Positions 33,791 through 43,642 are shown, counted from the stretch's first letter. The stretch is DNA of 64,000 bases from JBBTTE01 sp038064395 (GCA_038064395.1 JBBTTE010000001.1:1-64000), one strand, 5' to 3'. Notes: a model not told the origin generated them from the sequence alone. Made by a program: numbers and translations.

Positions 33791-34872
33791 ATCGTGGCTT
33801 TGATTTCGGCGGCTAGCTGGTCGTTCCACATGGCGGCGGTAACTGACTGGACTACATCGGCGCCAGCATCCCTGTAGTCTTGGAAGTCGGCGGGGGTCAT
33901 TACTCCACCAATGCCTATGATCTCGAAGTCTAGGGAGTGTTGCTTGCGGAGAGCGTCGAGCTTCTTAACCATGTCTACGCCTGCCCATTTGATGCCTGCC
34001 CCACACAGGCCGGCCTTCAGTCGTCCCTCACCCTTGAGTAGTTGTTCGCCTTGCTCGTCGACGACTGGGGCTTGTAGGGTGTTTATGGCCGAGAAGGCTG
34101 CTAGGTAATCCTTGGTATCGAGGACTATCCTCTCTAATAAATCCTGTTGTTGACCGCTGAAGTAGCCAATCTTGGCTATCAGGGGCGTGTCACCGATGGC
34201 GGCCTTGGTTCGCTTGCAGACTTCGATAACAGCGTCGTAGGTGTAGCATAGAACGCCCTCCTTAGCGACGTTGGGACAAGATAGGTTAACTTCTATGGCC
34301 TCTGCACCGCTACTGACGGCTAGCTTGGCTGCTGCTGCGAAGTCATCATAGTAGTCCTCCTGAGTGAAGTTGTCTTGGATTGTACCCACGACGCTAGCTA
34401 TTAGGAGTTGGCCTTTGCCCTGTGCTGCTACCGCCTGCCCCATGTCTTTTACCCAATAGCCGGGGCCACGAGATGGGTTGCCGAAGGAGTTGGTAATTGT
34501 AAGCTCTTCGACTGGCTTGTCAGTCGTAAGGTGCCCGACAACAGGTTTAGAAATGTCTTCTGAGGTTAAGTCACCTGGAGCGTCTATATATACAACGTTA
34601 GGAAAGTCGTTGACTGGGAACTCCACGCTGCGCTGTGTCTTATAACATAAGACATCGAAGCCTCGCTCGAAGGCGCCACGAATATGTTTGCTGGTCGGTA
34701 ACGATCCAGCGCCAATACCGAATGGCGAGTAGAGTTTGTGGCCTAGGAAGCTGTATTCTGGCTCGCCAGTGTTCTGATAGATTGTGGTTGAATCGGCCAG
34801 GAATGGACCATGATCAAAGTTGTCATCAAAAGTCTTGGCTGGATCGAAGAATGTGGCGGGTTGAATCGGCAC
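33787..34872 (-). CDS. pyrD: Dihydroorotate dehydrogenase
   Basis: 361 residues. FMN enzyme oxidising dihydroorotate to orotate. GIGAGSLPTS, YKTQRS, TITNSFGNPSRGPGYW, VNLSCPNV, LIAKIGYF and IIGIGGVMTPADFQDYRDAGA cover FMN and substrate sites. No membrane-targeting N-terminus is visible, so it looks soluble (class 1-like), though divergent. GTG start with AAGGGG upstream. It is divergent from pyrF-pyrE, with which it shares the AT-rich 54-bp intergenic region holding TATTAT/TATAAT elements on both strands. pyrB, pyrC and carAB are not in the window. Confidence 0.88.
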   Translation of the reverse strand: MPIQPATFFDPAKTFDDNFDHGPFLADSTTIYQNTGEPEYSFLGHKLYSPFGIGAGSLPTSKHIRGAFERGFDVLCYKTQRSVEFPVNDFPNVVYIDAPGDLTSEDISKPVVGHLTTDKPVEELTITNSFGNPSRGPGYWVKDMGQAVAAQGKGQLLIASVVGTIQDNFTQEDYYDDFAAAAKLAVSSGAEAIEVNLSCPNVAKEGVLCYTYDAVIEVCKRTKAAIGDTPLIAKIGYFSGQQQDLLERIVLDTKDYLAAFSAINTLQAPVVDEQGEQLLKGEGRLKAGLCGAGIKWAGVDMVKKLDALRKQHSLDFEIIGIGGVMTPADFQDYRDAGADVVQSVTAAMWNDQLAAEIKATI

Positions 34873-34926
34873 GGTTTACCCCTTATCTTTCTACATGTAT
34901 AATAGATCAAAACGACTTACTTGTAT

Positions 34927-35760
34927 ATGGATTTCAAACTCAAACTCTCAAGCCTAACGACCAAAAACAATTCTTTGTTATGTGTCGGCCTCGATCCTGA
35001 TATTGCGAAGTTGCCCGAACACTTGCGAGGTAGCGAAACACCTTACTTCGACTTCAACAAGGCTATCATTGATGCCACAGCCGATCTGGTATGTGCCTTC
35101 AAGCCTAACTCGGCCTTCTACGAGGCTCGCGGTGCTGGCGGTATCGAAGAACTTAAGCAGACTTGCATGTATATCAGGCAGCGCTACCCCGAGATTCCGA
35201 TAATTCTAGACTTCAAGCGGGGTGACATCGGCAACACCAATAACAACTATGCCGCCTTCGCTTTTGATTACTTAGGCGTAGATGCGGTCACCATACATCC
35301 GTACCTTGGCCAAGAGGCTGTACAGGCCTTTCTCGACCACAAAGACAAGGGCATAATAATCATGTGCCGCAATTCTAACGCTGGTGCTGGTGAGTTTCAA
35401 GACCTCGAAGTTGATGGTCGCAAGCTATATCTAACAGTTGCCGAGAACGTCACTACTAAGTGGAACGCCAACGATAATTGCCTACTTGTTGTTGGCGCGA
35501 CTGTTCCTGGAGAGCTGGCTGAAGTCCGCCAATTAGTTGGCGACGACATGGACTTCTTAGTACCGGGTGTTGGCGCTCAAGGTGGCGATGTCGAGGCCAC
35601 AGTGAAGGCTGGTGCTAACAGCAAAGGCACAGGCATGATTATCAATTCGGCGCGGGCTATTCTGTATGCTGATAGCAGCGAGAACTTCGCCGAAGTCGCT
35701 CGCCAGAAGGCTCAAGAAACCAGAGACGAAATCAATAAGTATCGAGGAGACAGTCAATGA
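34927..35760 (+). CDS. pyrF: Orotidine 5'-phosphate decarboxylase (type 2)
   Basis: 277 residues. Converts OMP to UMP. CVGLDPDI, AFKPNSAFYE, the catalytic ILDFKRGDIGNTNNNYA (Asp-Lys-Asp triad) and LVPGVGAQGGD phosphate-binding loop are those of the longer PyrF-2 family. I prefer ATG 34927 to the TTG at 34921. TATAAT about 25 nt upstream. It overlaps pyrE by ATGA. Confidence 0.94.
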   Translation: MDFKLKLSSLTTKNNSLLCVGLDPDIAKLPEHLRGSETPYFDFNKAIIDATADLVCAFKPNSAFYEARGAGGIEELKQTCMYIRQRYPEIPIILDFKRGDIGNTNNNYAAFAFDYLGVDAVTIHPYLGQEAVQAFLDHKDKGIIIMCRNSNAGAGEFQDLEVDGRKLYLTVAENVTTKWNANDNCLLVVGATVPGELAEVRQLVGDDMDFLVPGVGAQGGDVEATVKAGANSKGTGMIINSARAILYADSSENFAEVARQKAQETRDEINKYRGDSQ

Positions 35761-36365
35761 GCATCGAAGACCAAAAGCGAGAATTAGCTCTAGACTTGCA
35801 TAAGATTGGTGCCTTGAAGTTCGGTGAGTTTACGTTCAAGAGCGGTATCGTCAGTCCTATTTACGTAGATTTAAGGCTGTTTATTAGTTACCCTGAGGTT
35901 CTCAAGAAAGTTACCAAACTCTATGCCCAGCAGTTAGAGTCATTGAAGTATGATCGTCTAGCTGGTGTGGCTTATGCCGCACTACCGATCGCTGGTGCCA
36001 TCAGCTTGGAGCTTGACCAGCCGTGGATATTCATGCGCAAAGAAGGTCTTCAGAAGGGCTATGGTCTTAAGAAAAGCCTTGAAGGTGAATATAACAAGGG
36101 CGAAACCGTCGTAATGATTGAAGATCTAGTTACACGTGCAACTTCCCTGCTTGAGGCAATCCCTGCTATAGAAGAGTATGGCCTGGTTATAAAGGATGCA
36201 GTTGTATTGCTTGATTATGGCAAAGGCGGCGGCCAGAAGCTCGCCGATAAGGGCTACAATCTACACGCTTTCATGACCTTGCACGAACTAGTTGACATCA
36301 TGCATGCCGAAGGCAAAATCGATGACGCCAAGCACAAGCAATCGATTGAGTTCCTAGAGTCTTAG
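35757..36365 (+). CDS. pyrE: Orotate phosphoribosyltransferase
   Basis: 202 residues. Couples orotate and PRPP to OMP. GEFTFKSGIVSPIYVDLR is the orotate-binding segment, GVAYAALPIAGAISLE and FMRKEGLQKGYGLKK carry the substrate loop, and VVMIEDLVTRATSLLEA is the PRPP motif (variant of the usual VTTGGS). Translation is coupled to pyrF by ATGA, and a HAD gene follows after 4 nt. Confidence 0.94.
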   Translation: MSIEDQKRELALDLHKIGALKFGEFTFKSGIVSPIYVDLRLFISYPEVLKKVTKLYAQQLESLKYDRLAGVAYAALPIAGAISLELDQPWIFMRKEGLQKGYGLKKSLEGEYNKGETVVMIEDLVTRATSLLEAIPAIEEYGLVIKDAVVLLDYGKGGGQKLADKGYNLHAFMTLHELVDIMHAEGKIDDAKHKQSIEFLES

Positions 36366-36369
36366 AACC

Positions 36370-37047
36370 ATGATCAAGCTTATTGTCTTTGACTGGGACG
36401 ATGTCTTCACTCTCGGTTCCAAAGAAGGCTATATTAAGTGCTTGCATGATACCTTGGTTGATTTGGGCGTTCGTTTGGATCCTGAGGAGGAGCACAAAAG
36501 AATACTTGCTAGGTGGAGCCAGCCACACCGCGAGGAGCTGAGGCATCTGTTGCAAGAGAAGCCTGAGCTTCTTGATCAGGCGTGCAAGATTTATGAAGAT
36601 AAGTTCTTTGGAGGCACTTTCGTCGATGAACTAACGTATGTTGACGGTGCTAATGACCTGCTACGCAACTTAAGCAAGGATTACGCACTGGCTTTGGCTA
36701 CGGGAGCTCATCCAGAAATTCTCAAGAATCAGGTCATGCCTAAGTTCGATGTGCCTGATGTGTTTGCTCAAATAATATCGGCCTATGACATTGACGACGT
36801 CGAGAAACATAAACCGCACAGACATATGCTCGACACCATAATGCAGGCTCAGGGATTTACTCCAGACGAATCATTATTTATAGGCGATGCCAAGAGTGAT
36901 GTACAGATGGCCCGAAATGCTGGAGTTGAACCAATCGTAGTTTTGACTGGCCATCTCGATAAATCAGAGGCTGAAGCCCTAAACGTCCAGTACATTATCG
37001 ACAATGTCGCTCAGCTGAGTGACGTGCTGAAGCTCATTAACAAATAG
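36370..37047 (+). CDS. HAD hydrolase, third gene of the pyrF-pyrE operon
   Basis: 225 residues. Motif I FDWDDVFT (nucleophile D8, acid D10), motif II ATGAHPE, motif III Lys in EKHKPH, motif IV FIGDAKSDVQMARNAG. A helical cap separates motifs I and II, as in phosphoglycolate phosphatase/beta-phosphoglucomutase relatives. The position after pyrE suggests a nucleotide or sugar phosphate phosphatase acting near UMP synthesis; the substrate is unknown. Its end is 4 nt from the convergent purL. Confidence 0.85.
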   Translation: MIKLIVFDWDDVFTLGSKEGYIKCLHDTLVDLGVRLDPEEEHKRILARWSQPHREELRHLLQEKPELLDQACKIYEDKFFGGTFVDELTYVDGANDLLRNLSKDYALALATGAHPEILKNQVMPKFDVPDVFAQIISAYDIDDVEKHKPHRHMLDTIMQAQGFTPDESLFIGDAKSDVQMARNAGVEPIVVLTGHLDKSEAEALNVQYIIDNVAQLSDVLKLINK

Positions 37048-37051
37048 TAGT

Positions 37052-40000
37052 TTAGCCCTTGTTCTGTTCGACCCAAGCGCGGGCGTTCTGGAAGATACGT
37101 AGCCACGGTGAGTCCTCAGACCAATCTTGTGGGTGCCATGATAGTTGGCGGGTCTGGAAGGCGCGCTCGGGGTGCGGCATTAAGATTGTGGCACGGCCAT
37201 CAGCAGTTGTCAGTGATGTAATACCCTGCTTGGAGCCGTTGGGGTTAGCTGGGTATTGTTCAGTGACCTTACCCTTACTGTCGACGTATTGAGCAACTGC
37301 TAAGGCTTCTTCGCTGTCGTTGCCTGAGAATTCTGCTCTACCCTCGCCGTGTGCCACTGGGATTGGTAGCACAGAGCCAGCCATGTCCTTGAAGAAGATC
37401 GACGGTGATTCGTTAATCTGTGTCATGGCTACGCGAGCTTCAAACTGTTCGGAAGCGTTCTTGAGGAAGACTGGCCACTTGTCTGCCCCAGGTATTAGTT
37501 CCTTGAGAGCAGCTAGCATCTGGCAACCATTGCAGACACCCAATGTAAATGTGTCTTGGCGATCGAAGAACTTACTGAACTTAGCGCGCAGATCTTCGTT
37601 GAACAGAATGGATTTGGCCCAGCCCTCGCCCGCTCCCAGTACGTCGCCGTAGCTGAAGCCGCCGCAAGCCGCTAGGCCAACGAAGTCATCTAGATCAATC
37701 TTGCCCTCAATTATGTCGTTGAGATGTACGTCGACACTTGTGAAACCTGCACGATCGAATGCGGCTGCCATTTCGATCTGGCCGTTAACACCTTGTTCGC
37801 GGAAGATGGCTACCTTGGGTTTGGTGTCGTATTTGGCAGATAGGTTCTTGAAGTTTACTTCGGCAAATAGTCCGTCGTCATCTTGAATCGTCGCAAACTC
37901 TTGATCGGCCGTATCGGGGTTGTCGCGAAGTTTTTGCAATTGATAACTGGTGTCGGCCCACCACTCTTCTAGTTGTGGGCGGGTATTTTTGTAGACTTCA
38001 GTACCGTCCTGGATGACGATATCTTGAGATTCTGAGGGCTTGCCTATGATGGTTGCACTGTCGCCAAGTACCTTTAGGGCTGCGTCGGAGTCAGACGACT
38101 TAACTTGTATAACAGCGCCGAGCTCCTCGTTAAACAGTTTCTCAAGCGTAGAGCCGCTGAGCTGGCTAACATCAAGCTGTAAGCCACAGCGGCTGGCGAA
38201 AGCCATTTCTAGAATGGTCGTTAAGAGTCCACCGTCAGAACGATCGTGGTAAGCAAGCAGCTTACCGTCCTGGCGAAGACTGGTTAGGCTGTCGAAGAAT
38301 TGGCGAACAGAAGTCGAGTCGGCGTCGGGGGTTTCGTCGCCTGTCTGATTATAGACTTGGGCTAATGCAGAGCCGCCAAGTCTTGTATTGCCGCCTGAGA
38401 TATCAATAAGGATTAGAACGGTTTCCTCATTGGCTGCTAACTGTGGCGTAAGTGTGTTGGTGATATTCTGCACGGGGCTAAACCCAGTAATAATCAATGA
38501 AACTGGCGACACCACACTCTTGTCTTCTCCGTTATCTTGCCACATGGTGCGCATGCTCAGTGAGTCTTTGCCGACAGGGATTGTTAGGCCTAGCTCAGGT
38601 GCAAATTCTTCGCCGACTGCGAGAACGCTATCGTACAGATTCTCATCTTCCTTGCCAGAGCCAACGGCGGCCATCCAGTTAGCTGAGAGCTTAATGTCTG
38701 ATAACTTTGCGATGTCGGTTGATGCGAGATTGGTTATTGTTTCGCCGATTGCCATACGGGCAGCGGCCGGTGCGTTGATAACTGCCAGTGGAGTGCGCTC
38801 GCCCATGGCCATAGCTTCTCCTTTGTCGCTATCAAAAGTCACTGCAGTAACGGCGGCGTCACTGACTGGAACTTGCCACGGTCCGACCAGCTGATCACGA
38901 GTTACTAGGCCGCCAACAGTTCGGTCACCAATAGTGATCAAGAACTTTTTGCTACCTACTGCCGGTAGCTTGAGAACGCGCTCAACAGCTGCTTCTAGCT
39001 TAACGATTGATAAGTCGAGTTTGCTGGTGATGGTCTGTTGGCGCTCAACTTGCTTAGATAGCTTGGGTGGCTTGCCGAACAAAACATTCATCGGTAGATC
39101 CACTGGCCGATTGCCGAAAAGTGAGTCGTTTACGATTAGCTGCTGGTCTTCTGTCACTGTGCCAACTACAGCAAATGGTGATCGTTCGCGAGCACAAATA
39201 TCTGCAAACAGCTGCAAATCTTCTGGAGCTATGCCAAGTACATAACGCTCTTGAGCTTCGTTGCACCAGATTTCTAGAGGTGAAAGGCTTGGCTCATCGC
39301 TCGGAATATCGCGCAACTCAAAAATCGCGCCTCTTTCGGAATCGTGAACGAGTTCAGGCAGGGCGTTGCTCAGGCCACCGGCTCCAACATCGTGAATTGT
39401 GATTATCGGGTTCTTGTCGCCGTATGACCAGCATTTGTCGATGACTTCTTGAGCGCGTCGTTCAATCTCGCCGTTGCCACGCTGTACAGATGCGAAGTCC
39501 AGAGATTCGTTACTTGCACCGGCTTGCATACTCGAGGCTGCGCCACCGCCTAGGCCAATTAGCATGGCAGGCCCACCCAGTACTATCACTAATGACCCAA
39601 CTGGCAATTGATTCTTGGCAACGTGTTTATCGCGGATATTGCCCAGACCGCCAGCAATCATTATGGGCTTGTGGTATCCCCAAGTGTCTCCGTTGACCTT
39701 TTGCTGGTAGGTGCGGAAGTAGCCAGTTAAGTTAGGCCGACCAAACTCATTAGCGAAGCCAGCTCCACCAATAGGCCCTTCAAGCATGATGTCTAGCGCT
39801 GAGACGATGCGGTCGGGTTTGCCGTAGACTTGCTCCCAGGGTCTTAAGTAATTCGGGATTTCAAGATTTGATACTGTAAATCCAGTCAATCCCATCTTAG
39901 ATTTGGCGCCACGCCCAGTAGCTGACTCATCACGAATTTCGCCGCCTATACCAGTGGCTGCGCCAGGTATTGGGGCTATGGCTGTTGGGTGGTTATGAGT

Positions 40001-40864
40001 CTCAACCTTAATAACACTGTGCACGGGCTCCTGATGATAGCTGTATTCTCCACTTGAAGGATCACTGAAGAAACGACCAGCCTTCGGACCTTTGGTTACA
40101 GCTGCATTATCATGATAAGCCGAGAGGACGTCTTCGCCGCCGCGTTCGTAGGTGTTCTTGATCATTTTGAATAGGCTCTTAGGTTGAGCTTCATCGTCAA
40201 TTGTCCAATCGGCGTTGAATATCTTGTGACGACAATGCTCGCTGTTAACTTGGGCAAACATCATAAGCTCGGCGTCGGTCGGGTCACGGCCGAGACCTTG
40301 GTAGGCAGCGTATAAGTAGTCGATTTCGTCTTCAGCGAGAGCTAGTCCAAGGTCTCTGTTTGCCGTAATTAGGGCTGATTTGCCAGAGGCAATATCAACT
40401 GTCTTTAACTTACTGGCAACAGACACTTCGAAGAGAACCTTGGCCGCACTTACGTCATCGAGAACGGCTTCAGTCATGCGATCATGAAGCAACTCGGCAA
40501 CTGCCTCGTTGCGCGATGTCGAACCTGACACATAGTATGCGATACCGCGCTCTACGCGCTCAACCTGAGTTAGTCCAGAGTTATGAACTATGTCAGTCGC
40601 CTTACTAGACCAAGGTGAAATTGTTCCAGGTCTAGGCACAACCAAATAAGTCAGACCTTCGGTCTTGCCTGTAAAGGCGGATCCGTAAGTTGTTAGCTTC
40701 TTGAGTCTTGACTCGTCAATCGCCGATAACTCTTGATCAATGTTAACCGCATGGACGTACTCTGCTTCTACGCTAGTAATTGAGGAGTCAACTGCCTGAA
40801 GCTGGGCGAGCAGTTTGGTCTTGCGAAAGTTGGATAGTGCGTCGATACCACGATAGACCTGCAC
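37052..40864 (-). CDS. purL: Phosphoribosylformylglycinamidine synthase, single-chain large type
   Basis: 1270 residues. Fourth step of purine synthesis: FGAR + glutamine + ATP to FGAM. One chain holds the N-terminal PurS-like part, both PurL halves (VNSEHCRHKIFNADW, VETHNHPTAIAP, GGEIRDE, HDVGAGGLSNALPEL, DRSDGGLL) and a C-terminal glutaminase (nucleophile Cys in GVCNGCQML, His in MPHPERAF). This is the proteobacterial/eukaryotic large form, so separate purS and purQ are not needed. The start is GTG overlapping the purM stop (TAGTG), so the two are coupled. Confidence 0.97.
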   Translation of the reverse strand: MQVYRGIDALSNFRKTKLLAQLQAVDSSITSVEAEYVHAVNIDQELSAIDESRLKKLTTYGSAFTGKTEGLTYLVVPRPGTISPWSSKATDIVHNSGLTQVERVERGIAYYVSGSTSRNEAVAELLHDRMTEAVLDDVSAAKVLFEVSVASKLKTVDIASGKSALITANRDLGLALAEDEIDYLYAAYQGLGRDPTDAELMMFAQVNSEHCRHKIFNADWTIDDEAQPKSLFKMIKNTYERGGEDVLSAYHDNAAVTKGPKAGRFFSDPSSGEYSYHQEPVHSVIKVETHNHPTAIAPIPGAATGIGGEIRDESATGRGAKSKMGLTGFTVSNLEIPNYLRPWEQVYGKPDRIVSALDIMLEGPIGGAGFANEFGRPNLTGYFRTYQQKVNGDTWGYHKPIMIAGGLGNIRDKHVAKNQLPVGSLVIVLGGPAMLIGLGGGAASSMQAGASNESLDFASVQRGNGEIERRAQEVIDKCWSYGDKNPIITIHDVGAGGLSNALPELVHDSERGAIFELRDIPSDEPSLSPLEIWCNEAQERYVLGIAPEDLQLFADICARERSPFAVVGTVTEDQQLIVNDSLFGNRPVDLPMNVLFGKPPKLSKQVERQQTITSKLDLSIVKLEAAVERVLKLPAVGSKKFLITIGDRTVGGLVTRDQLVGPWQVPVSDAAVTAVTFDSDKGEAMAMGERTPLAVINAPAAARMAIGETITNLASTDIAKLSDIKLSANWMAAVGSGKEDENLYDSVLAVGEEFAPELGLTIPVGKDSLSMRTMWQDNGEDKSVVSPVSLIITGFSPVQNITNTLTPQLAANEETVLILIDISGGNTRLGGSALAQVYNQTGDETPDADSTSVRQFFDSLTSLRQDGKLLAYHDRSDGGLLTTILEMAFASRCGLQLDVSQLSGSTLEKLFNEELGAVIQVKSSDSDAALKVLGDSATIIGKPSESQDIVIQDGTEVYKNTRPQLEEWWADTSYQLQKLRDNPDTADQEFATIQDDDGLFAEVNFKNLSAKYDTKPKVAIFREQGVNGQIEMAAAFDRAGFTSVDVHLNDIIEGKIDLDDFVGLAACGGFSYGDVLGAGEGWAKSILFNEDLRAKFSKFFDRQDTFTLGVCNGCQMLAALKELIPGADKWPVFLKNASEQFEARVAMTQINESPSIFFKDMAGSVLPIPVAHGEGRAEFSGNDSEEALAVAQYVDSKGKVTEQYPANPNGSKQGITSLTTADGRATILMPHPERAFQTRQLSWHPQDWSEDSPWLRIFQNARAWVEQNKG

Positions 40865-41970
40865 TAGCGTAACTCCAATGTCTCGCCGTCAAAGGTGATG
40901 TTCTTGGACTCTATGACTACCTGCTTGGGTCCTGTCTGGACTGAGCCAGCAATCCAAGCCTTAAGTCCGTTAGCGGCTGCAATGTCGACAACCTGCTGAG
41001 CTTCTGCCTGAGGAAGATAGACGGCGAACCCGGCGCCCATGTTGAAGTTGCCGTACATTTCGCTGTCGTCAGAGCCTGCCTGCTCTTGCATGAATCCAAA
41101 CTCGGCTGGAGCTGGCGGCACTTCTTTCATCACGTAGCTGAAGGCTGCGGTGGCACGCATGAGTTTACGCCAGCCGTGACCAGTTATGTTGACCATATAG
41201 TGGAGGTCGAGCTTGGCTTCGAGTAAGGCTTTCACCAAAGAGACATATAGATGAGTTGGCGACAAGATAGCTTCGCCAAATGACCGGCCATCAGATAGCT
41301 TAGTCTCGTATATATCGGGGTTCTTCTCGGCAAGGCTGCGGACAAAGGTAATGCCATTGGCATGGATACCGCTACTTTCTATCAATACAATGGAGTCGCC
41401 ATCCGCGAGTTTGTCGCCTAGAACTAACTGACTCTTGTCGGCGACGACACCGACGGCTGAGCCGCCAAGATCGATTGTATCTGGACTGATGATGCCCTTG
41501 AGCACTGGTGTTTCACCACCACCCCATGTGGCACCGATTGCCTGACAGGCAGCGCCCCAACCTTCGATGAGGTCACGGGCTCGCTCTTCGTCGTTCATCC
41601 ACTTGGAGTCGCCGATGGCGAAGTAGGCATTTACTACTTGGGGCAAAGCTCCGACTACGACCAAGTCATTAACGATCATGGCGATAGTATCTTGGGCTAT
41701 AGAGTCATAATGAGTTTTGCCCGTGTATGAACGGACGGCATCGGCTACGAGATTCTTGGTGCCCAAGCCCTCCACTACAAGAGAGCGGTAGACATCGCCG
41801 TCTTCCCAGACGTAGGCAGATTCGCCGCGGCTGGCGGGCATTTCGGCAGCACCGAAGTCACCAAGATTGGGAGCTGTTGCTTGGGCGCGTTTCTGTGCCA
41901 GAACTTTTATCGGGTCGATAGCGCTGTAATCAACACCACTATCAGCATAAGTTTTACCTGACTGCGCCAC
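40864..41970 (-). CDS. purM: Phosphoribosylformylglycinamidine cyclo-ligase
   Basis: 368 residues. AIR synthetase, fifth purine step. YADSGVDYSAID at the N-terminus, DTIAMIVNDLVVVGALP, GGETPVLKG and NITGHGWRKLMR are family landmarks. The usual glycine-rich N-terminal loop is present but divergent. GTG start with Shine-Dalgarno AAGAGGAG seven nt upstream; minus-strand -10 TACAAT (41994-41999) in an extended TGC context. The gene leads purM-purL and is divergent from purF. Confidence 0.94.
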   Translation of the reverse strand: MAQSGKTYADSGVDYSAIDPIKVLAQKRAQATAPNLGDFGAAEMPASRGESAYVWEDGDVYRSLVVEGLGTKNLVADAVRSYTGKTHYDSIAQDTIAMIVNDLVVVGALPQVVNAYFAIGDSKWMNDEERARDLIEGWGAACQAIGATWGGGETPVLKGIISPDTIDLGGSAVGVVADKSQLVLGDKLADGDSIVLIESSGIHANGITFVRSLAEKNPDIYETKLSDGRSFGEAILSPTHLYVSLVKALLEAKLDLHYMVNITGHGWRKLMRATAAFSYVMKEVPPAPAEFGFMQEQAGSDDSEMYGNFNMGAGFAVYLPQAEAQQVVDIAAANGLKAWIAGSVQTGPKQVVIESKNITFDGETLELR

Positions 41971-42016
41971 GCTTTTACTCCTCTTACTGATCTATTGTAG
42001 CAGGATAACTTGGGGC

Positions 42017-42045
42017 TTGCCAGAGTCCTTCTAAAGGGTTATTAT
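42017..42045 (+). promoter_or_regulatory. purF promoter
   Basis: TTGCCA (42017-42022), 17-bp spacer, TATTAT (42040-42045). The transcript would start near 42052 and have a leader of about 100 nt. The purM promoter faces away from it 40 bp to the left. Confidence 0.65.
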
Positions 42046-42062
42046 AAGGATAAGTAAGATAT

Positions 42063-42120
42063 AAGCGCATGCGGGCCTTTTTGCTACCAGATACAGCGAA
42101 AAACGTAATCGAATGCGCTT
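42063..42120 (+). promoter_or_regulatory. Structured purF leader RNA, class unknown
   Basis: AAGCGCAT (42063-42070) pairs perfectly with ATGCGCTT (42113-42120), which runs into a short T stretch. Inside, TTTTTGC (78-84 of this line) can pair with GCGAAAAA. This is a 58-nt closed structure between promoter and Shine-Dalgarno site. It could be an attenuator or riboswitch for the purine operon; it does not match the guanine/adenine riboswitch core as far as I can see. Confidence 0.45.
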
Positions 42121-42154
42121 TTGTTACTTCTAACGATAACTAAATGGAGTGCCA

Positions 42155-43642
42155 ATGCCACTAACAGCAGCCATGGATGAGTTCAAGGAGAAATGTGCTG
42201 TTTTTGGTATTATCGGACCAAAATCTAACGATACAACGGGCCTAGAAGCGGCTCGTTTAACTTTTTATGGGCTATGGGCACTGCAGCATCGTGGTCAAGA
42301 GAGTTCGGGCATTGCTAGTAGTGATGGCGAACAATTGTATGTGCATTCTGGCCCTGGATTGGTAGCGACCGTTTATCGTGAAGAAGATTTAGAACAGTTA
42401 CCTGGGCACATCGCTGTCGGACACAATCGTTACTCTACATCTGGTGGAGCCGACGATTTTTATAACCAACCGTTCGTCCACAAGAAGCACAATATCGCCT
42501 TTACCCACAACGGCAACATACCTGACTGTACCCTGCTTAAGGAGTTTTTGACTAGTCGTGGCGTCAAGATCGACAAGTTCAATGATTCGTACATGATGAC
42601 CGAAGCCATAGGTTGCTATATGGACGATGGACTAAGTTTGGTCGAGGCGATCAAGAAGTGCTACCCATTATTCACAGGTGTTTTCTCTGTAGTCGCTATG
42701 GGCAAAGACGTATTAGTAGCTTTTCGTGATCCCAAAGGTGTTCGCCCTCTGTCGATTGGGGCGCTTGATGGTGGTTATGCCGTGGCATCTGAGACCTGTG
42801 CTTTCGATACTATCGGCGCTAAGTTCCTGCGCGATGTTGAGCCAGGCGAATTGGTCGAGATTAACGAATCTGGCATGACTTCTCACCAAGTCGTTAAGGG
42901 CGAGCTTAAGCTCGACATTTTCGAGCTAGTCTACTTCGCTCGACCTGACAGTCTAATAGCTGGCAAGCGAGTTGATCTAGTTCGACAAGACTTTGGTCGT
43001 GTTATGGCTAAGGAATTTCCGATTGAAGCTGACGTAATTGTTCCCGTGCCGGACTCTGGCATCCCAGCTGCTCTTGGTTATTCACAAGCTAGCGGAATAC
43101 CGTTCGAGATGGCGCTCATTAAGAACCGTTATATACATCGAACATTCATTCGCCCAACTACCCAGCTCCGCGAACGCGACCTGAAGATGAAACTCAACCC
43201 GGTTATCGAACTTATGAAAGATAAACGGGTTGTTTTGGTAGATGACTCAATCGTGCGCGGTACAACTATGCGCCATTTGGTGTCGATGGTATTCGAAGCC
43301 GGCGCCAAAGAAGTCCACCTACTTATTACTTGTCCACCAGTTCGCTATCCTGACTTCTACGGTATCAACACGCCTAAGCAGTCTGAACTACTTGCAGCTT
43401 ATATGACAGAAGACGAAATGACTGATTACGTCGGCGCTACCTCTCTAAGATTCTTGTCCTTTGATGGCATGATCAGTGCCACAGGCATGCCGGCTAGTAG
43501 CTTCACCTGCTCTTGCTTCAATGGCGACTACCCGATATCTATTGGCAAGCGAGCTCAAGAGATTAAGATTCTAGCTCCTGGTGAAACCTTGCCCAAGCTC
43601 GACCGCAAAGAAACCAAACTGGCGACTGCTCGCGCCGCATGA
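42155..43642 (+). CDS. purF: Amidophosphoribosyltransferase
   Basis: About 495 residues. Committed step of purine synthesis. MPLTAAMDEFKEK is a short propeptide before the nucleophile Cys in CAVFGI, as in B. subtilis-type enzymes that are processed. GLWALQHRGQESSG, GHNRYSTSG, NGNIPD, VPDSGIPAA and the PRPP loop VVLVDDSIVRGTT are present. Of the iron-sulfur ligands known in B. subtilis PurF, the PCFYGID position reads PDFYGIN and the C-terminal pair is spaced as CSC, so a 4Fe-4S cluster is unlikely. ATG 42155 is chosen over GTG 42149 for its GGAG five nt upstream. ATGA overlap with purN. Confidence 0.96.
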   Translation: MPLTAAMDEFKEKCAVFGIIGPKSNDTTGLEAARLTFYGLWALQHRGQESSGIASSDGEQLYVHSGPGLVATVYREEDLEQLPGHIAVGHNRYSTSGGADDFYNQPFVHKKHNIAFTHNGNIPDCTLLKEFLTSRGVKIDKFNDSYMMTEAIGCYMDDGLSLVEAIKKCYPLFTGVFSVVAMGKDVLVAFRDPKGVRPLSIGALDGGYAVASETCAFDTIGAKFLRDVEPGELVEINESGMTSHQVVKGELKLDIFELVYFARPDSLIAGKRVDLVRQDFGRVMAKEFPIEADVIVPVPDSGIPAALGYSQASGIPFEMALIKNRYIHRTFIRPTTQLRERDLKMKLNPVIELMKDKRVVLVDDSIVRGTTMRHLVSMVFEAGAKEVHLLITCPPVRYPDFYGINTPKQSELLAAYMTEDEMTDYVGATSLRFLSFDGMISATGMPASSFTCSCFNGDYPISIGKRAQEIKILAPGETLPKLDRKETKLATARAA

